A stretch of 29,816 nt of DNA, taken from contig JAWQRN010000428.1 of the NCBI GenBank assembly GCA_033557685.1, positions 1-29,816 of the forward strand. The letters run 5' to 3'. Positions 22,001-27,483 of the stretch are shown piece after piece. The position numbers and the translations under genes were made by a program. The notes below the pieces were generated by a model. That model was not told the DNA's origin. It ran no database searches and saw only the letters and a list, made by a program, of their open reading frames with translations. This DNA is from Sperchopsis tessellata (lineage: Eukaryota; Arthropoda; Insecta; Coleoptera; Hydrophilidae). Each line of letters begins with the position of its first letter. Positions within the stretch are counted from its first letter, which is position 1.

Positions 22001-22639
22001 TGTTGTTTATGTATGAGAAAACAATCCCACCTACGAACCCCAGATTCTGATGCACCAACAATGAGAAAGCATTTCCTTAAGTTACAATTTTAGGTGTGCA
22101 TTCCTATTATAAAAGGTATTATAACTAATTACAACTACAGAATTATATTTATTTTAGTTTAAAGTAAAATTAGTTATTATATTTTGTAATTTTCTTTTAG
22201 ATTCACCATACAGAAATTATTTAAGTACGGCTCTATTAAAATTGCAAGAAGCTGGAAAATTAACTGAACTTAAAATAAAATGGTGGAAGGAAAAACGTGG
22301 AGGAGGATTCTGTTCAGTAAGACTTTATTATCTATTATTAAATTTAACTCTTTTATTCAATATTTATTATTTTAGAAACGACCCAACTCATCAGCTACAC
22401 CACTGGATTTACAAAATGTGGGAGGCGTATTTTTTGTTTTGACAGTTGGTACTGTTTTGGGTGTTTTATGTACACTCTTAGAAGTAGGGGTACATGCTAG
22501 AAATATCGCTTTGAAAGAAAAGGTACCATTTGAAAAAGTATATCTACAAGAACTAAAGTTCTTTTTAAAATTTAAACAAATGACAAAACCAGTTCGTTCG
22601 ACTACTGAATCACAAAAATCTAAGAACAGCACCTACTGA
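1835..22639 (+). CDS. kainate-type ionotropic glutamate receptor, 3' nine exons
   Basis: Join of 1835-2110, 3053-3271, 4032-4235, 4290-4374, 4427-4703, 5756-5954, 7491-7713, 22201-22316 and 22376-22639. All introns are GT-AG and phases match at every junction, giving 1863 coding bases (620 residues plus TGA). The product is a subunit of a glutamate-gated cation channel in the plasma membrane of neurons or muscle. In order it carries the end of the amino-terminal (periplasmic-binding-like) domain, lobe S1 with the glutamate-contacting Arg of TSEREKAVDF, M1, the pore loop GSLMQQGSE, M3 with SSYTANLCAFLT, lobe S2 with the ligand Glu of MESTSIEY, a Cys pair (RKCNLT and GGFCS) placed as in the family's S2 disulfide, and M4. 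Full-length family members have about 850-950 residues, so roughly the first 250-300 are off the left edge. The KQ after ETLVTP and the overall motif set fit kainate rather than NMDA or IR receptors. I do not assign an orthologue. Confidence 0.95.
2111..3052 (+). other. receptor intron with a foldback insertion
   Basis: GT-AG intron. Apart from the palindromic element at 2362-2569 it is AT-rich and shows no gene. Confidence 0.8.
2350..2581. mobile_element. foldback element with 156-bp palindrome and 12-bp flanking direct repeats
   Basis: 2369-2524 is a near-perfect palindrome centred on aaggc|gcctt at 2446/2447. By eye the two 78-base arms align without gaps and with about 8 mismatches. The element seems to run from 2362 to 2569, because the 12-mer ccagtacaatat flanks it as a perfect direct repeat at 2350-2361 and 2570-2581, as a target-site duplication would. 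The 45-base tail 2525-2569 is outside the palindrome and contains the small imperfect palindrome acagataatatctgt. It encodes no transposase. A second copy enters at the right edge of the window (29738-29816, opposite strand) and a relic lies near 5304. The transposon superfamily is unknown to me. Confidence 0.8.
3053..3271 (+). CDS. receptor exon: ATD-LBD linker
   Basis: 73 codons, phase 0 at both ends, acceptor ttgcag, donor TTG|gtacat. It reads LTGEVKFNTEGLRTDFYLDI, the 'GLTG.i.Fd..G.R..f.ldi' motif that ends the amino-terminal domain, then IGTWNSTGG (the 'iG.Wn...G' motif), and ends at NVTFKIITTL entering lobe S1. The open frame runs on past the donor for five codons to a TAA in the intron. 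Confidence 0.93.
3272..4031 (+). other. receptor intron, no feature found
   Basis: AT-rich GT-AG intron of 760 bases. I see no repeat, transposon or RNA gene in it. Confidence 0.8.
4032..4235 (+). CDS. receptor exon: start of ligand-binding lobe S1
   Basis: 68 codons, phase 0 at both ends, acceptor tatag, donor AGT|gtaagt. It begins VAPYTMLKE, the 'l.aPYvMlke' start of S1, then has GNDRFEGFCIDIIDELSK ('GN.rfEGyc.Dll..ia') and RFGRWDGMIGKVID ('G.WnGmig.l'). This is the upper lobe of the glutamate clamshell. Confidence 0.95.
4290..4374 (+). CDS. receptor exon: S1 ligand-contact segment
   Basis: 85 bases: 28 codons plus the first base of a split Gly codon, donor TTAG|gtaaac. It reads TVDLAITDLTITSEREKAVD then FTLPFMNL. 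The Arg of SEREK is the invariant residue that holds the ligand alpha-carboxylate. The usual APLTIT is TDLTIT here, so the Pro that contacts the ligand in vertebrate kainate subunits is Asp. The introns on either side are only 54 and 52 bases long. Confidence 0.94.
4427..4703 (+). CDS. receptor exon: M1 and pore loop
   Basis: 277 bases, acceptor ttttag, donor ATC|gtaagt, completing split Gly and Ser codons. It reads GISILYRKPEP, then M1 (DVWLMLAVAYFFVSISLFII), the cytoplasmic loop ending in FWFVIGSLMQQGSEIAPS. The residue at the Q/R selectivity site, the first Q of MQQG, is encoded as Gln in the genome, which in this family means a calcium-permeable pore unless the RNA is edited. Confidence 0.95.
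5025..5213 (+). pseudogene. mariner (Mos1-type) transposase HTH fragment
   Basis: Frame 1 from 5025 reads GRPSTLGIDKTIAEVNKIVR ANRRL, the linker and start of the second helix-turn-helix of mariner transposases ('GRPSts...v..vv..dRRlt'). It hits a TAG at 5106. The next frame, from 5099, carries on with NLANLHF and VQQILTEDLNMKDV, matching 'eia...gis..sv..ILtedLgMrkv', up to a TGA near 5201. One frameshift therefore breaks a piece of about 60 residues. The DDD catalytic domain is absent. No terminal repeats are visible. Confidence 0.7.
5304..5350. repeat. diverged relic of the palindromic foldback family
   Basis: The stretch gctgacatttcgttctctgt followed by tgcagggaacatt matches the arm of the element at 2362-2569 (gccgacatttcgttcactgt, tgcaagggacatt) with a handful of differences. 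Beyond it, agacatgtccct pairs back with agggaacat, so the centre of a diverged palindrome may survive. Confidence 0.6.
5756..5954 (+). CDS. receptor exon: M3 and start of lobe S2
   Basis: 199 bases, acceptor tttttag, donor AGG|gtaggt. It reads GISTRMIAGLWWFFTLIMVS, then SSYTANLCAFLT, the signature gate motif of M3 in iGluRs (usually SYTANLAAFLT, so one Ala is Cys here). S2 begins with IETLVTPFNNVEELVKQ and continues to KYGAKADGTTASYFR, the 'G.v..Gst..ff' ligand-contact loop. Confidence 0.95.
5955..7490 (+). other. receptor intron with a foldback element
   Basis: A GT-AG intron of 1536 bases. It contains the inverted-repeat element at 6324-6528 and a related half-copy near 6100-6190. I see nothing in 6530-7490. 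Confidence 0.8.
6324..6528. repeat. foldback element with arms of about 78 bases
   Basis: The left arm 6324-6400 (gaataagaatcagttgcttt ... catgaatgta ... gaaatttgattaaa) is matched in reverse complement by 6449-6528 (atttaatcaaatttcaaaat ... catgtgcagccaaggaagca). The centre is about 48 bases. Arm identity looks around 85-90% by eye. It has no coding capacity. Confidence 0.75.
7491..7713 (+). CDS. receptor exon: ligand-binding lobe S2
   Basis: 223 bases, acceptor ttttag, donor AAAG|gtagaa. It reads DSDVEIYQKVWEYM, then SRVASENYAFFMESTSIEYV and TERKCNLTQVGRLLDEKGYG. The Glu of MESTSIE binds the ligand amino group in this family, and the Cys of RKCNLT is half of the conserved S2 disulfide. The donor is followed by a 14.5-kb intron. 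The split Asp codon is completed at 22201. Confidence 0.95.
7714..8029 (+). other. start of the giant receptor intron
   Basis: AT-rich and without a gene. A 13-base inverted repeat (ccaaatccattca at about 7920, tgaatggattgg at about 7971) could form a hairpin close to the start of the LINE. Confidence 0.5.
9257..9520 (+). pseudogene. LINE reverse transcriptase segment with mutated catalytic box
   Basis: The longest open stretch of the plus-strand LINE after the palm. It reads MGIPLNDYIIYILCFVGDQI and then VMAQDQQDIENITRKLIEEY. In intact relatives the box is (F/Y)ADDQ; here the second position is Val and the first Asp is Gly, so it cannot bind both metal ions. The frame is lost shortly after 9520. 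Confidence 0.75.
10001..10045. repeat. (AT)n microsatellite at the LINE 3' end
   Basis: About 22 uninterrupted AT units directly after the last LINE coding remnant. Confidence 0.9.
10046..11399. other. intron sequence between the two LINEs
   Basis: I found no gene. 10260-10450 is less AT-rich than its flanks and reads as possible transposon or LTR debris, but I cannot assign it. Several short open stretches at 10880-11160 match nothing I recognise. Confidence 0.4.
11572..12090 (-). pseudogene. LINE reverse transcriptase, catalytic box and C-terminal region
   Basis: 172 open residues. INYLRFTDDIFLIVND is the (F/Y)ADD box with Ala changed to Thr and both Asp kept. NMDKTKIM matches the 'l.N..KTk.m' motif after the palm, and CVLPVMTYGSETLTLT is the conserved 'llYG.EtW.l' piece. 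The frame ends at a stop at 11572, and the tail continues out of frame to about 11430. Confidence 0.87.
12152..12682 (-). pseudogene. LINE reverse transcriptase, fingers and palm part 1
   Basis: 176 open residues with AEIKNNKSQGEGSF, PSRWNNASTVLLHKKDD, LSNYRPISLLPHLYKLFTKI, EQAGLRSRYGTNDHLQAI and IFIDFKKAFDTIE. The last holds the first catalytic Asp of the palm. The segment between this block and the next, which should carry the 'GV.QG..lSP' motif, is shortened and out of frame. Confidence 0.87.
12962..13432 (-). pseudogene. LINE endonuclease C-terminus and linker
   Basis: An open frame of 156 residues starting MNSFFYRKDHCRWTW. It contains WASPDGITWNEIDCIIIDK (the 'W.sp.g...nqIDyi' motif) and STGSDHRMVRAKI, with the final catalytic SDH intact. 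The second half is a basic linker rich in Lys and Glu that joins the endonuclease to the reverse transcriptase. A stop separates it from the upstream half. Confidence 0.8.
13445..14010 (-). pseudogene. LINE apurinic-like endonuclease, N-terminal half
   Basis: It begins SIATYNVRTLTSEERLIEIE, the strand and Asn that start APE-type endonucleases, with WDIIELREVRRHG matching the 'd...lQEtr' metal-binding region; the usual Glu is retained in REVR. It ends with GGDFKAKIGKNVDV, the 'GDFNa.ig' active-site motif with Asn changed to Lys. A TAA near 13680 and a frame change separate the two parts. Confidence 0.75.
14321..15610. other. intron sequence, no feature found
   Basis: AT-rich with short open stretches only. 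I see no transposon domain, RNA gene or long repeat. Confidence 0.5.
15639..16173. repeat. tandem array of about 200-bp units capped by a hairpin
   Basis: Units begin with ggatgctttcgtgggtgtag at 15639, 15840 and 16050, so the periods are 201 and 210 bases. The third unit stops after about 70 bases at gttctcagaacga, then runs back as the reverse complement of its own start (cgaagaagcatatacgttgg ... gatcatctgctgc) to 16173, forming a hairpin with arms of about 50 bases. AT microsatellite tracts flank the array (about 15620-15632 and 16171-16189). Each unit has a short inverted pair, gttctgagaagaac or similar. It looks like the end of a foldback or tandem-repeat transposon. No coding capacity is evident. 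Confidence 0.85.
16190..16596 (+). other. leader region of the gypsy remnant, possible LTR
   Basis: This stretch has a TATAAA-like site (catataaagc, about 16352) and AATAAATAAA at about 16492-16501, the layout of an LTR promoter and poly(A) site. I could not find a matching second LTR downstream, so the LTR reading is weak. Tgtttaaattatacatatcg at about 16190 could be its start. Confidence 0.3.
16597..17220 (+). pseudogene. gypsy Gag N-terminal coiled-coil region with repeats
   Basis: An ATG at 16597 opens MSGTEKKAEEPMNVNQILLM. Downstream, aattctagaa-type blocks recur about every 30-60 bases, and in the best frame give repeats of the form ENSRxxEExxx rich in Glu, Lys, Asn, Ser and Arg. This suggests a degenerate heptad or short-repeat coiled coil, as seen in some gypsy Gags. 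Many stops and small indels break it. Confidence 0.55.
17352..17509 (+). pseudogene. gypsy Gag core fragment
   Basis: It reads INVHKFDGISYWTLFKKQFE, then DKMTNLTMALQGQALYFL before a TGA. This matches the 'FdG...W..y...F......gW....k...L...L.g.A' motif of the retrotransposon Gag domain that packages element RNA. Confidence 0.7.
18225..18640 (+). pseudogene. gypsy reverse transcriptase fragment
   Basis: It contains GVIKPSSSPCASSVVLVSKK, then RFCVDYRRVN, SILDLISGYW (first catalytic Asp) and FSKMPIGLYNAPRTFEKLMD. After VLKGL the sequence jumps to LDDIV in another frame, so about 20 bases between the thumb-side helix and the YLDD box are gone. A TAG follows the SGYW motif near 18451, and another stop lies just upstream of the domain. 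Confidence 0.85.
18767..19385 (+). pseudogene. gypsy integrase zinc-binding and catalytic domains
   Basis: The open frame 18767-19102 carries the H2C2 zinc-binding region, with LEELHNGSSGG, FCWINCHN and CRRCSTC. The second zinc His of the usual GGHLG is Arg here. The first catalytic Asp occurs in LDIAGPFPD in a shifted frame near 19068. The frame 19126-19383 holds MDYFSKWFES, LELHSDQGRNFES (second Asp) and DGIVERMIRTLG (Glu). All three DDE residues survive, but in different frames. Confidence 0.85.
20451..20578. other. spacer between the gypsy remnant and the hAT-like element
   Basis: Nothing recognisable. Confidence 0.4.
20579..21555. mobile_element. probable non-autonomous hAT element
   Basis: The left end cagggttgcgcaaacct (20579-20595) and the right end aggttgtgcactcctg (21540-21555) are imperfect terminal inverted repeats of about 16 bases, with about 13 matching positions. 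They fit the hAT consensus CAGnGnTGCnCAA. The interior is AT-rich and has no transposase domain. The flanking 8-mers (tgctaggt and catagatt) do not match, so a target duplication is not supported and the copy is old or the ends are misplaced by a base or two. Confidence 0.55.
21556..22200 (+). other. end of the giant receptor intron
   Basis: AT-rich with no gene. It ends in a good pyrimidine tract and acceptor, tttcttttag, before the exon at 22201. Confidence 0.7.
22201..22316 (+). CDS. receptor exon: end of lobe S2
   Basis: 116 bases, completing the Asp codon split from 7713, donor TTCA|gtaaga. It reads DSPYRNYLSTALLKLQEAGK, then LTELKIKWWKEKRGGGFCS, the 'spyr..is.aiL.L.e.G.l..l..KWW' motif ending S2. 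The Cys of GGFCS is the partner of that in RKCNLT. Confidence 0.95.
22376..22639 (+). CDS. receptor exon: M4 and C-terminal tail
   Basis: 88 codons including TGA, acceptor ttttag, after a 59-base intron. It reads KRPNSSATPLDLQNVGGVFF, with LDLQNVGGVF being the hallmark before M4, then the M4 helix VLTVGTVLGVLCTLLEV. A basic tail of about 50 residues follows, ending KSKNSTY. I see no standard PDZ ligand of the ETxA type found in some vertebrate kainate subunits. Confidence 0.95.
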   Translation, partial: KRPNSSATPLDLQNVGGVFFVLTVGTVLGVLCTLLEVGVHARNIALKEKVPFEKVYLQELKFFLKFKQMTKPVRSTTESQKSKNSTY

Positions 22640-23695
22640 TATAAAATTTTATCATATTCCTGTAAACATTTCTGATGGTATTTAAATAAATTGATATTTT
22701 TATAATTTGTTATTAAAATTTTTTACCCTTAAGTGATATACAATTGATTTAACTGTGATTATTATTGAATATATAATACCTACATATGTACATACCTAGG
22801 CTTCTGACAACCTATACTTTATTTGTGACCAACTTCAACTTGAATTTTACCTTTAACTTTTCTAATAGAAGGTAAGCAGGTTCTCCAAGCAAACAACAGT
22901 TTTTTTTATATAGTGTATTATGCCAACTACTTTTCAAGGTTTAAATGATGTGTAAAATATTACAATGCTTTTCCTAATAAACATACTTGGGACCGTAAAC
23001 TATATATACAAGATATCAATGTATATATCATACGTCTAAAATATCTAATTACGGAGGTGTTGATAACGTCTTAATGACAGAAATTCGGTTTGTTTCTTTG
23101 TTTTTTCGATATATGGCTGATTTCTATATTTAAAATTTACTTGTTCGTTTTTCATGAAATTTTATTTAATGCAATTTCTAAAATATACTTTCATATGCGT
23201 CCATTGAAGAAACAAATTCTAATACTTCTTCGTACTATTGAACTATTTCCATTTCTATTTCCAAGTAATGTATGTTTCCATATTATGCTGGTACACACTT
23301 TAATCTCCTGAATCATGGTTTACAAGATTTATTTCTTCTGATCTACTGTAGATTCTAAAATCTAATACATCCTCCACTTTAATTTTGTTTCTTTTTGTGA
23401 ATTTATAACATTTTGATTTGGTTAAATAATTATACTCACGGAAGATTTTTCTGTGGTTATCTGTCAAGCGTTTCTTCTTGGTAGTAAACTTTAACTTGCA
23501 ATATTATCCAAGAAAATAGTTCAAGTCTCTTATGGCGAAAATATTATATGTTGTTGCTACATATTAATGTACTAGAAAGAACTATTTGTTTGTAGTTCTG
23601 GTCACACTTGTCAATGACTTTTAGTAAAGGTCTTAAAAAATAATTAATTGGGTGCAATAATATTGTTTAATAAAAATGTTTCACACATGCTACAA
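22640..23695. other. intergenic space between convergent genes
   Basis: This separates the 3' ends of the receptor and takeout-family genes. It is AT-rich and I see no transposon or RNA gene. A possible ATTAAA poly(A) signal for the minus-strand gene lies at 23671-23666, 25 bases past its stop. Confidence 0.5.
22685..22690 (+). promoter_or_regulatory. poly(A) signal AATAAA of the receptor gene
   Basis: A canonical AATAAA 46 bases after the receptor stop codon, the first one downstream. Confidence 0.6.
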
Positions 23696-23847
23696 TTAAT
23701 CTATGAATATTTCATCAAATGGTACTGAATTTACTAGATTATGAAATACAGTGAATACTATTTTTTTAATTGTTTCTTCTACTGCTGGTTTTATTTCCTC
23801 ACTGACTTCCTTCCAATTTTCATTCAGAAAATTATTCATTTCTGGGC
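23696..23847 (-). CDS. takeout-family terminal exon
   Basis: 152 bases including the TAA at 23698-23696, acceptor tttttag. It reads GPEMNNFLNENWKEVSEEIK, then PAVEETIKKIVFTVFHNLVN and VPFDEIFID. The pattern 'mN.fLNenw.ev..ei.p.i......i......if..vPfdelf' is the C-terminus of takeout proteins. Confidence 0.94.
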
Positions 23848-26205
23848 CTAAAAAATTATTTAATATATCTGTTATAGAAAAAACAAAAAAAAATCAACAT
23901 GAAGAACAGGGCTCAATATATTTCTTTCTAAAAAAAACTATTTACCTGTTTCAGTTGTTGAAATATAGATGATGTTTATTGTTAGAGTTGTATCAAGACC
24001 CAGTATAATACAACTTTATAAATTACGAACAAAAATTATGTGAGTTGATAGTTTAAAACTGATAAACTCTTACCTAATCTGGGATCTCCATTGAATAGAT
24101 TTTCAAGTTTTACATGCATTTTCTGTAATGAGTATGTTAATTTTTCATTCTTCAATTTAGCATAAGTTTTGCCATTGTCGTGCTTTGCTATATCATATTC
24201 AAATGATAACTCTAAAGCAGGCTCATCTACAATAAGAAAATTAAATAATATTACAATTTTTAAACCTTCGTGCTAGTGAAAACATTGTAACTTATTTTAC
24301 TACATCTGTTTATATTTGGAGTTTTGATTTCATAGAAGTTCCTGATCAAGTTTTTCATTGACACCTAAAACTAGAGCACGTTAAAAAAAGTATGATTTTT
24401 AGCGAAATCTAACAAAATCTATCAACTTATGTCTGTGTCCAATGCCCTAATCCTCCAATATGCTGGTTTTTTGGTAATAATAATAAGTCAATTCGTTGTA
24501 ATATTGATGAAATGGTTAATAGCATATTTTTCCCATGGGGAAAATTTAATATCATTTGGATATATTTCACTTTATTAATAACAAATCTAATTATTGCGTT
24601 TTGTAAGTTAAACTTTAAGGATTGCTTATTAGCATCTTGCATTATAATACAACTAAATAACATAATGAAACGAAACAAAACTATAATTCTTACAGAAAAT
24701 ACAAAGGAAAGTAGTAGTATCTAAATAACTAAATGTTTATGCTCAAAATCTTCTTTCAAACAATGGCAAGTAATTTCATCTTCTGTGTTACTAGTATCAT
24801 AGATAAAATATATTAGAAGATGAAAGTATTACTCTTAATCCTTATCTTTTACGTATTCATCCCCTTCTTTTATCCTGTTATATACCTTGTAATTTATTAA
24901 CAGTGGACACATTAAATCTAGAGAAACTGTTTGTCTGTTTTGCTCTCTATTGGAGTAGATAGTTTACGTCGCAGTTTATTTTAACTATATGTAGTTCTGT
25001 TTACATTACCAGGAAATGCTTTTATACAATATATTTTTTGTTAGTTTATACTTTCTATTTTCTTTAATACAAGTATTCAAAAATTACTTAAAATCATATA
25101 TAGGCAATACACTATAATAGTATTCACTAAATAAAATATATTGTTTAAAGGTGTACTTGTCTATATAAATCTGTGAACTCTGATTGGCTACTTGAACATG
25201 CTGTATATTATAAATAAATCTATAGTGGGCTTGTTGAGTGTTGAAAGGAAAATGCAAATTGATTATTAAATTTAATTGAGATATAAACTATTTTGATATT
25301 TTAACTTAAACCACGTATATTCTAGTTTCTTTAAGGAATTTAAATCTATATTTTCAAATGTTAGAATTATTACGTTTGAAATATTATATTTCAAATATTA
25401 CGTTTTTAATTAAATCATACAGCTGAAAATATCTTATAAAAGTAACAAAATGATTTGGACTTATGTATTTAAAAATTATAATATTTTATAGAAATAAAAT
25501 CTTTTTTATTTTTAAAAAGTATTTCTATAAAAAGTTGCCTTCCCATCCACCTTTGTATAGGATATATTTTTGTGACAAAGCTAGTTACTGCCTAGCTAGT
25601 AAAGAACGCTTATTTAGAATTATTTCTAATACAAAACTGTAAGTACATGCAGAAATCAAAAAGTTCTGTAAATTAATGTTATGGTTAAATTTGAACTGGG
25701 CTTCAACGGTATTTCCATTAAATGGTAATTCTTACAGAAAAAATAAAAATAAATAAAATAACAATTGAAATAAATTAAAAATAGCACGGTTTAATATATT
25801 ACCAAATATCAATTCTCCAGCTCCTTTGCCTGCTATAGGTAGCACCAGAATTTTTCCATTCATTTCGTAATTGCTATTCATAAGTAATTTTTTCAGTTGA
25901 ATTGTTATAGATATTTTATTGTTCTTCAAATCAATGCTATAAATAGAACAATAAATAAGTTTTTGTAATTTGTAATCTGCAGTATTTCTTAATACCGCTA
26001 ATATTAATATTTTCAGATTACATTACTTAAATTTTATAGATGTGAAATAAACATTAATATTCTTACTTCATATTCTTGATTGTCGATGTTTCAATTCCAT
26101 GAGCATTTACATTGACAAATTTCATCTTTAAATTTGTGCCTGACTCCAATTCCAAATATGACAGAAACAATGGTTTCAATGGAGGAAAGTTAAGAGGTTT
26201 GTAGC
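23696..26205 (-). CDS. takeout/JHBP-family secreted carrier protein, last four exons
   Basis: Minus-strand join of 26205-26067, 25936-25803, 24226-24074 and 23847-23696. Introns are GT-AG and the junction phases agree, giving about 192 residues to a TAA. The family (takeout, haemolymph juvenile hormone binding protein) consists of secreted proteins of about 245 residues with an elongated lipophilic tunnel that carries juvenile hormone or other hydrophobic ligands. Motifs seen in order are PLNFPPLKPLFLSYLELESG, then the NGKILVLPIAGKG turn, KLENLFNGDPRLG, NFLNENWKEV and the C-terminal VPFDEIF. The missing 50 or so residues would hold the signal peptide and the paired N-terminal Cys. I did not find that exon in 26206-29816. 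The ligand cannot be told from sequence. Confidence 0.93.
24074..24226 (-). CDS. takeout-family exon, third of four
   Basis: 153 bases, acceptor ttgtag, donor TTAG|gtaaga. It reads EPALELSFEYDIAKHDNGKT, then YAKLKNEKLTYS, matching 'G..y..i.......f....m...l.NLFnGd..Lg', with KLENLFNGDPRL at the end. Confidence 0.93.
24227..25802 (-). other. takeout-family intron
   Basis: A GT-AG intron of 1576 bases on the minus strand. It holds an unexplained plus-strand open frame at 24413-24724. The rest is AT-rich with no recognisable element. Confidence 0.75.
24413..24724 (+). other. unexplained open frame inside the takeout-family intron
   Basis: 103 codons from just after a TAA (24410-24412) to TAA at 24722. 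It reads YVCVQCPNPPICWFFGNN, then four Cys in all before a hydrophobic run IIWIYFTLLITNLIIAFC, and a polar tail ending in KESSSI. I do not recognise a family. No acceptor AG lies in the open stretch before the Cys-rich part, which argues against an internal exon, and no good ATG sits near its start (first ATG at 24512). It may be chance in AT-rich DNA. Confidence 0.2.
25803..25936 (-). CDS. takeout-family exon, middle
   Basis: 134 bases, acceptor tttatag, donor TTTG|gtaata. It begins with the last base of an Asn codon and reads IDLKNNKISITIQLKKLLMN, then SNYEMNGKILVLPIAGKGAG. The Y.inGkiLvlPi.G.G motif is the best single marker of the family. Confidence 0.92.
26067..26205 (-). CDS. takeout-family exon, N-terminal part of the tunnel
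   Basis: 139 bases: two to complete a Gly codon, 45 codons and two more; acceptor ttttag, donor ATGAA|gtaaga. It reads YKPLNFPPLKPLFLSYLELE, the 'lgip..dPl.i..l.i..g' region, then KMKFVNVNAHGIETSTIKNM, equivalent to 'l.l..kn..v.Gls...v'. Confidence 0.92.
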
Positions 26206-26984
26206 CTAAAAAGAAGTAAAATTTTAATATCTATACTCCATTGGCTTTATCAGTTTACTATGAACTTCTTTTATGTACTGCCACCTAATATTGTTACAAT
26301 CTAAAATTATAATATTTAAACTCGATGAATTAATTGCCAACATCATTAGGCATATGAAAAATGGTTATAACGTTTCCCAATGTACAAATTTAATAAAATA
26401 AATTTCATGAATTTGACATTTTTTACAAAGCTATACAACTATGAAAAATTAAGGCAAGAAGAATTTAAGTTCTTAGAATTAATTGCGAGACTCGAGTGAA
26501 TTTTGCTTTGTTTAATAATTTTGAAATTGTTAAGTAGTCAGTGCTGGTTATCTTTTAGTGAAGAATTCATCAACCTTTTTTGTTCAAATATAACAAGCTT
26601 GTTTTTATTTTTGTAACCCATGCATGTATGGCTAGTATATTTTATTACCAATATTTAATCAGCGTTAATTAAAGCACCGAAACAATGAATACTAATAAAG
26701 CCAATTCACAAACTGTATTTAATATTTTTAAAAGTTAAGAAGCTTAATTTTTTGATAATTTATCTTTTGTCACTTGCCATATTGTTTTGAAAATAAACCC
26801 CTACATATGAATGCAAAATGCTTTCAGTGATTTAGGCACTTAATGTTTCGAGGAAAATCACCGCAATTTGATTCCCCTGAAACTTTTATCATGTATTAAA
26901 ATAAAATAATACATACTATAAATTCATACAAATATAAATCTTTTTTTAACAAGTAATCTTTAGGAAAATACATGCATATTTATT
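26206..26984. other. region upstream of the takeout exons, nothing found
   Basis: AT-rich. I searched the minus strand for the N-terminal exon (signal peptide, two Cys, Gly-ending donor) without success. Confidence 0.4.
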
Positions 26985-27225
26985 CTCACTATAATATCAT
27001 TTCAAAAATAGCATTTATAAAAAAATACAAAAATGTATTCTTATTAATGTAGCAATTACTACTTCAAAAATAGAGTTAAGTAAAAAATACACAAAATTAT
27101 TCTCATCAATATAAAAATGTCTATAACTATATAATATCACTTTAGAAATAGTAAAAACACAAAAATTTATTTTGATTAAGACAACAGTTTTAGTAACTAT
27201 AGTATCACTTCTACAGGAATGTTTA
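26985..27225. repeat. degenerate tandem repeats of about 60-80 bp
   Basis: Three related units share (t)ttcaaaaatag, then aaaaaatacaaaaa..ttattctcat/ttattaat, and end in a ctata-atatca-like stretch. The anchor caaaaatag or agaaatag appears near 27003, 27065 and 27144. They are AT-rich and diverged. They abut the repeat-filled hAT end and may be its interior. Confidence 0.5.
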
Positions 27226-27240
27226 TAAGAAATAAATAAT

Positions 27241-27483
27241 AACCGGTTTTCAAAATCGCGGTTTCTGGTCGGTTCTGAAAATCGGTTTTGAAAACCGCGG
27301 TTTCCGGTCAGTTTTCATAGCCTCAGTTAGCGGTCGGTTTTCATAACCGGTATTCGGTCGGTTTTCATAGACGCGGTTTTCATAACCGGTTTCCGTATTT
27401 GGATTTCGACAAATTGAAAATCGCAATTTTCAGTGGTGACGAAAACCAGTTATCGGAAAAACCGGTATTCGTCGACAGCCCTA
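27241..27483. mobile_element. hAT-like transposon end with subterminal repeats
   Basis: The right edge reads gtcgacagccct(a) at about 27471-27483; in reverse complement this is (t)agggctgtcgac, a hAT-type terminus. Inside it, copies of cggttttcataaccg, aaccgcggttt and ggtcggtttt recur about every 15-40 bases in both orientations. Such arrays are known in hAT transposons as binding sites for the BED-finger transposase. The other terminus was not found, so the element is truncated or its second end is too diverged. It splits sequence of a minus-strand gypsy integrase. Confidence 0.65.
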
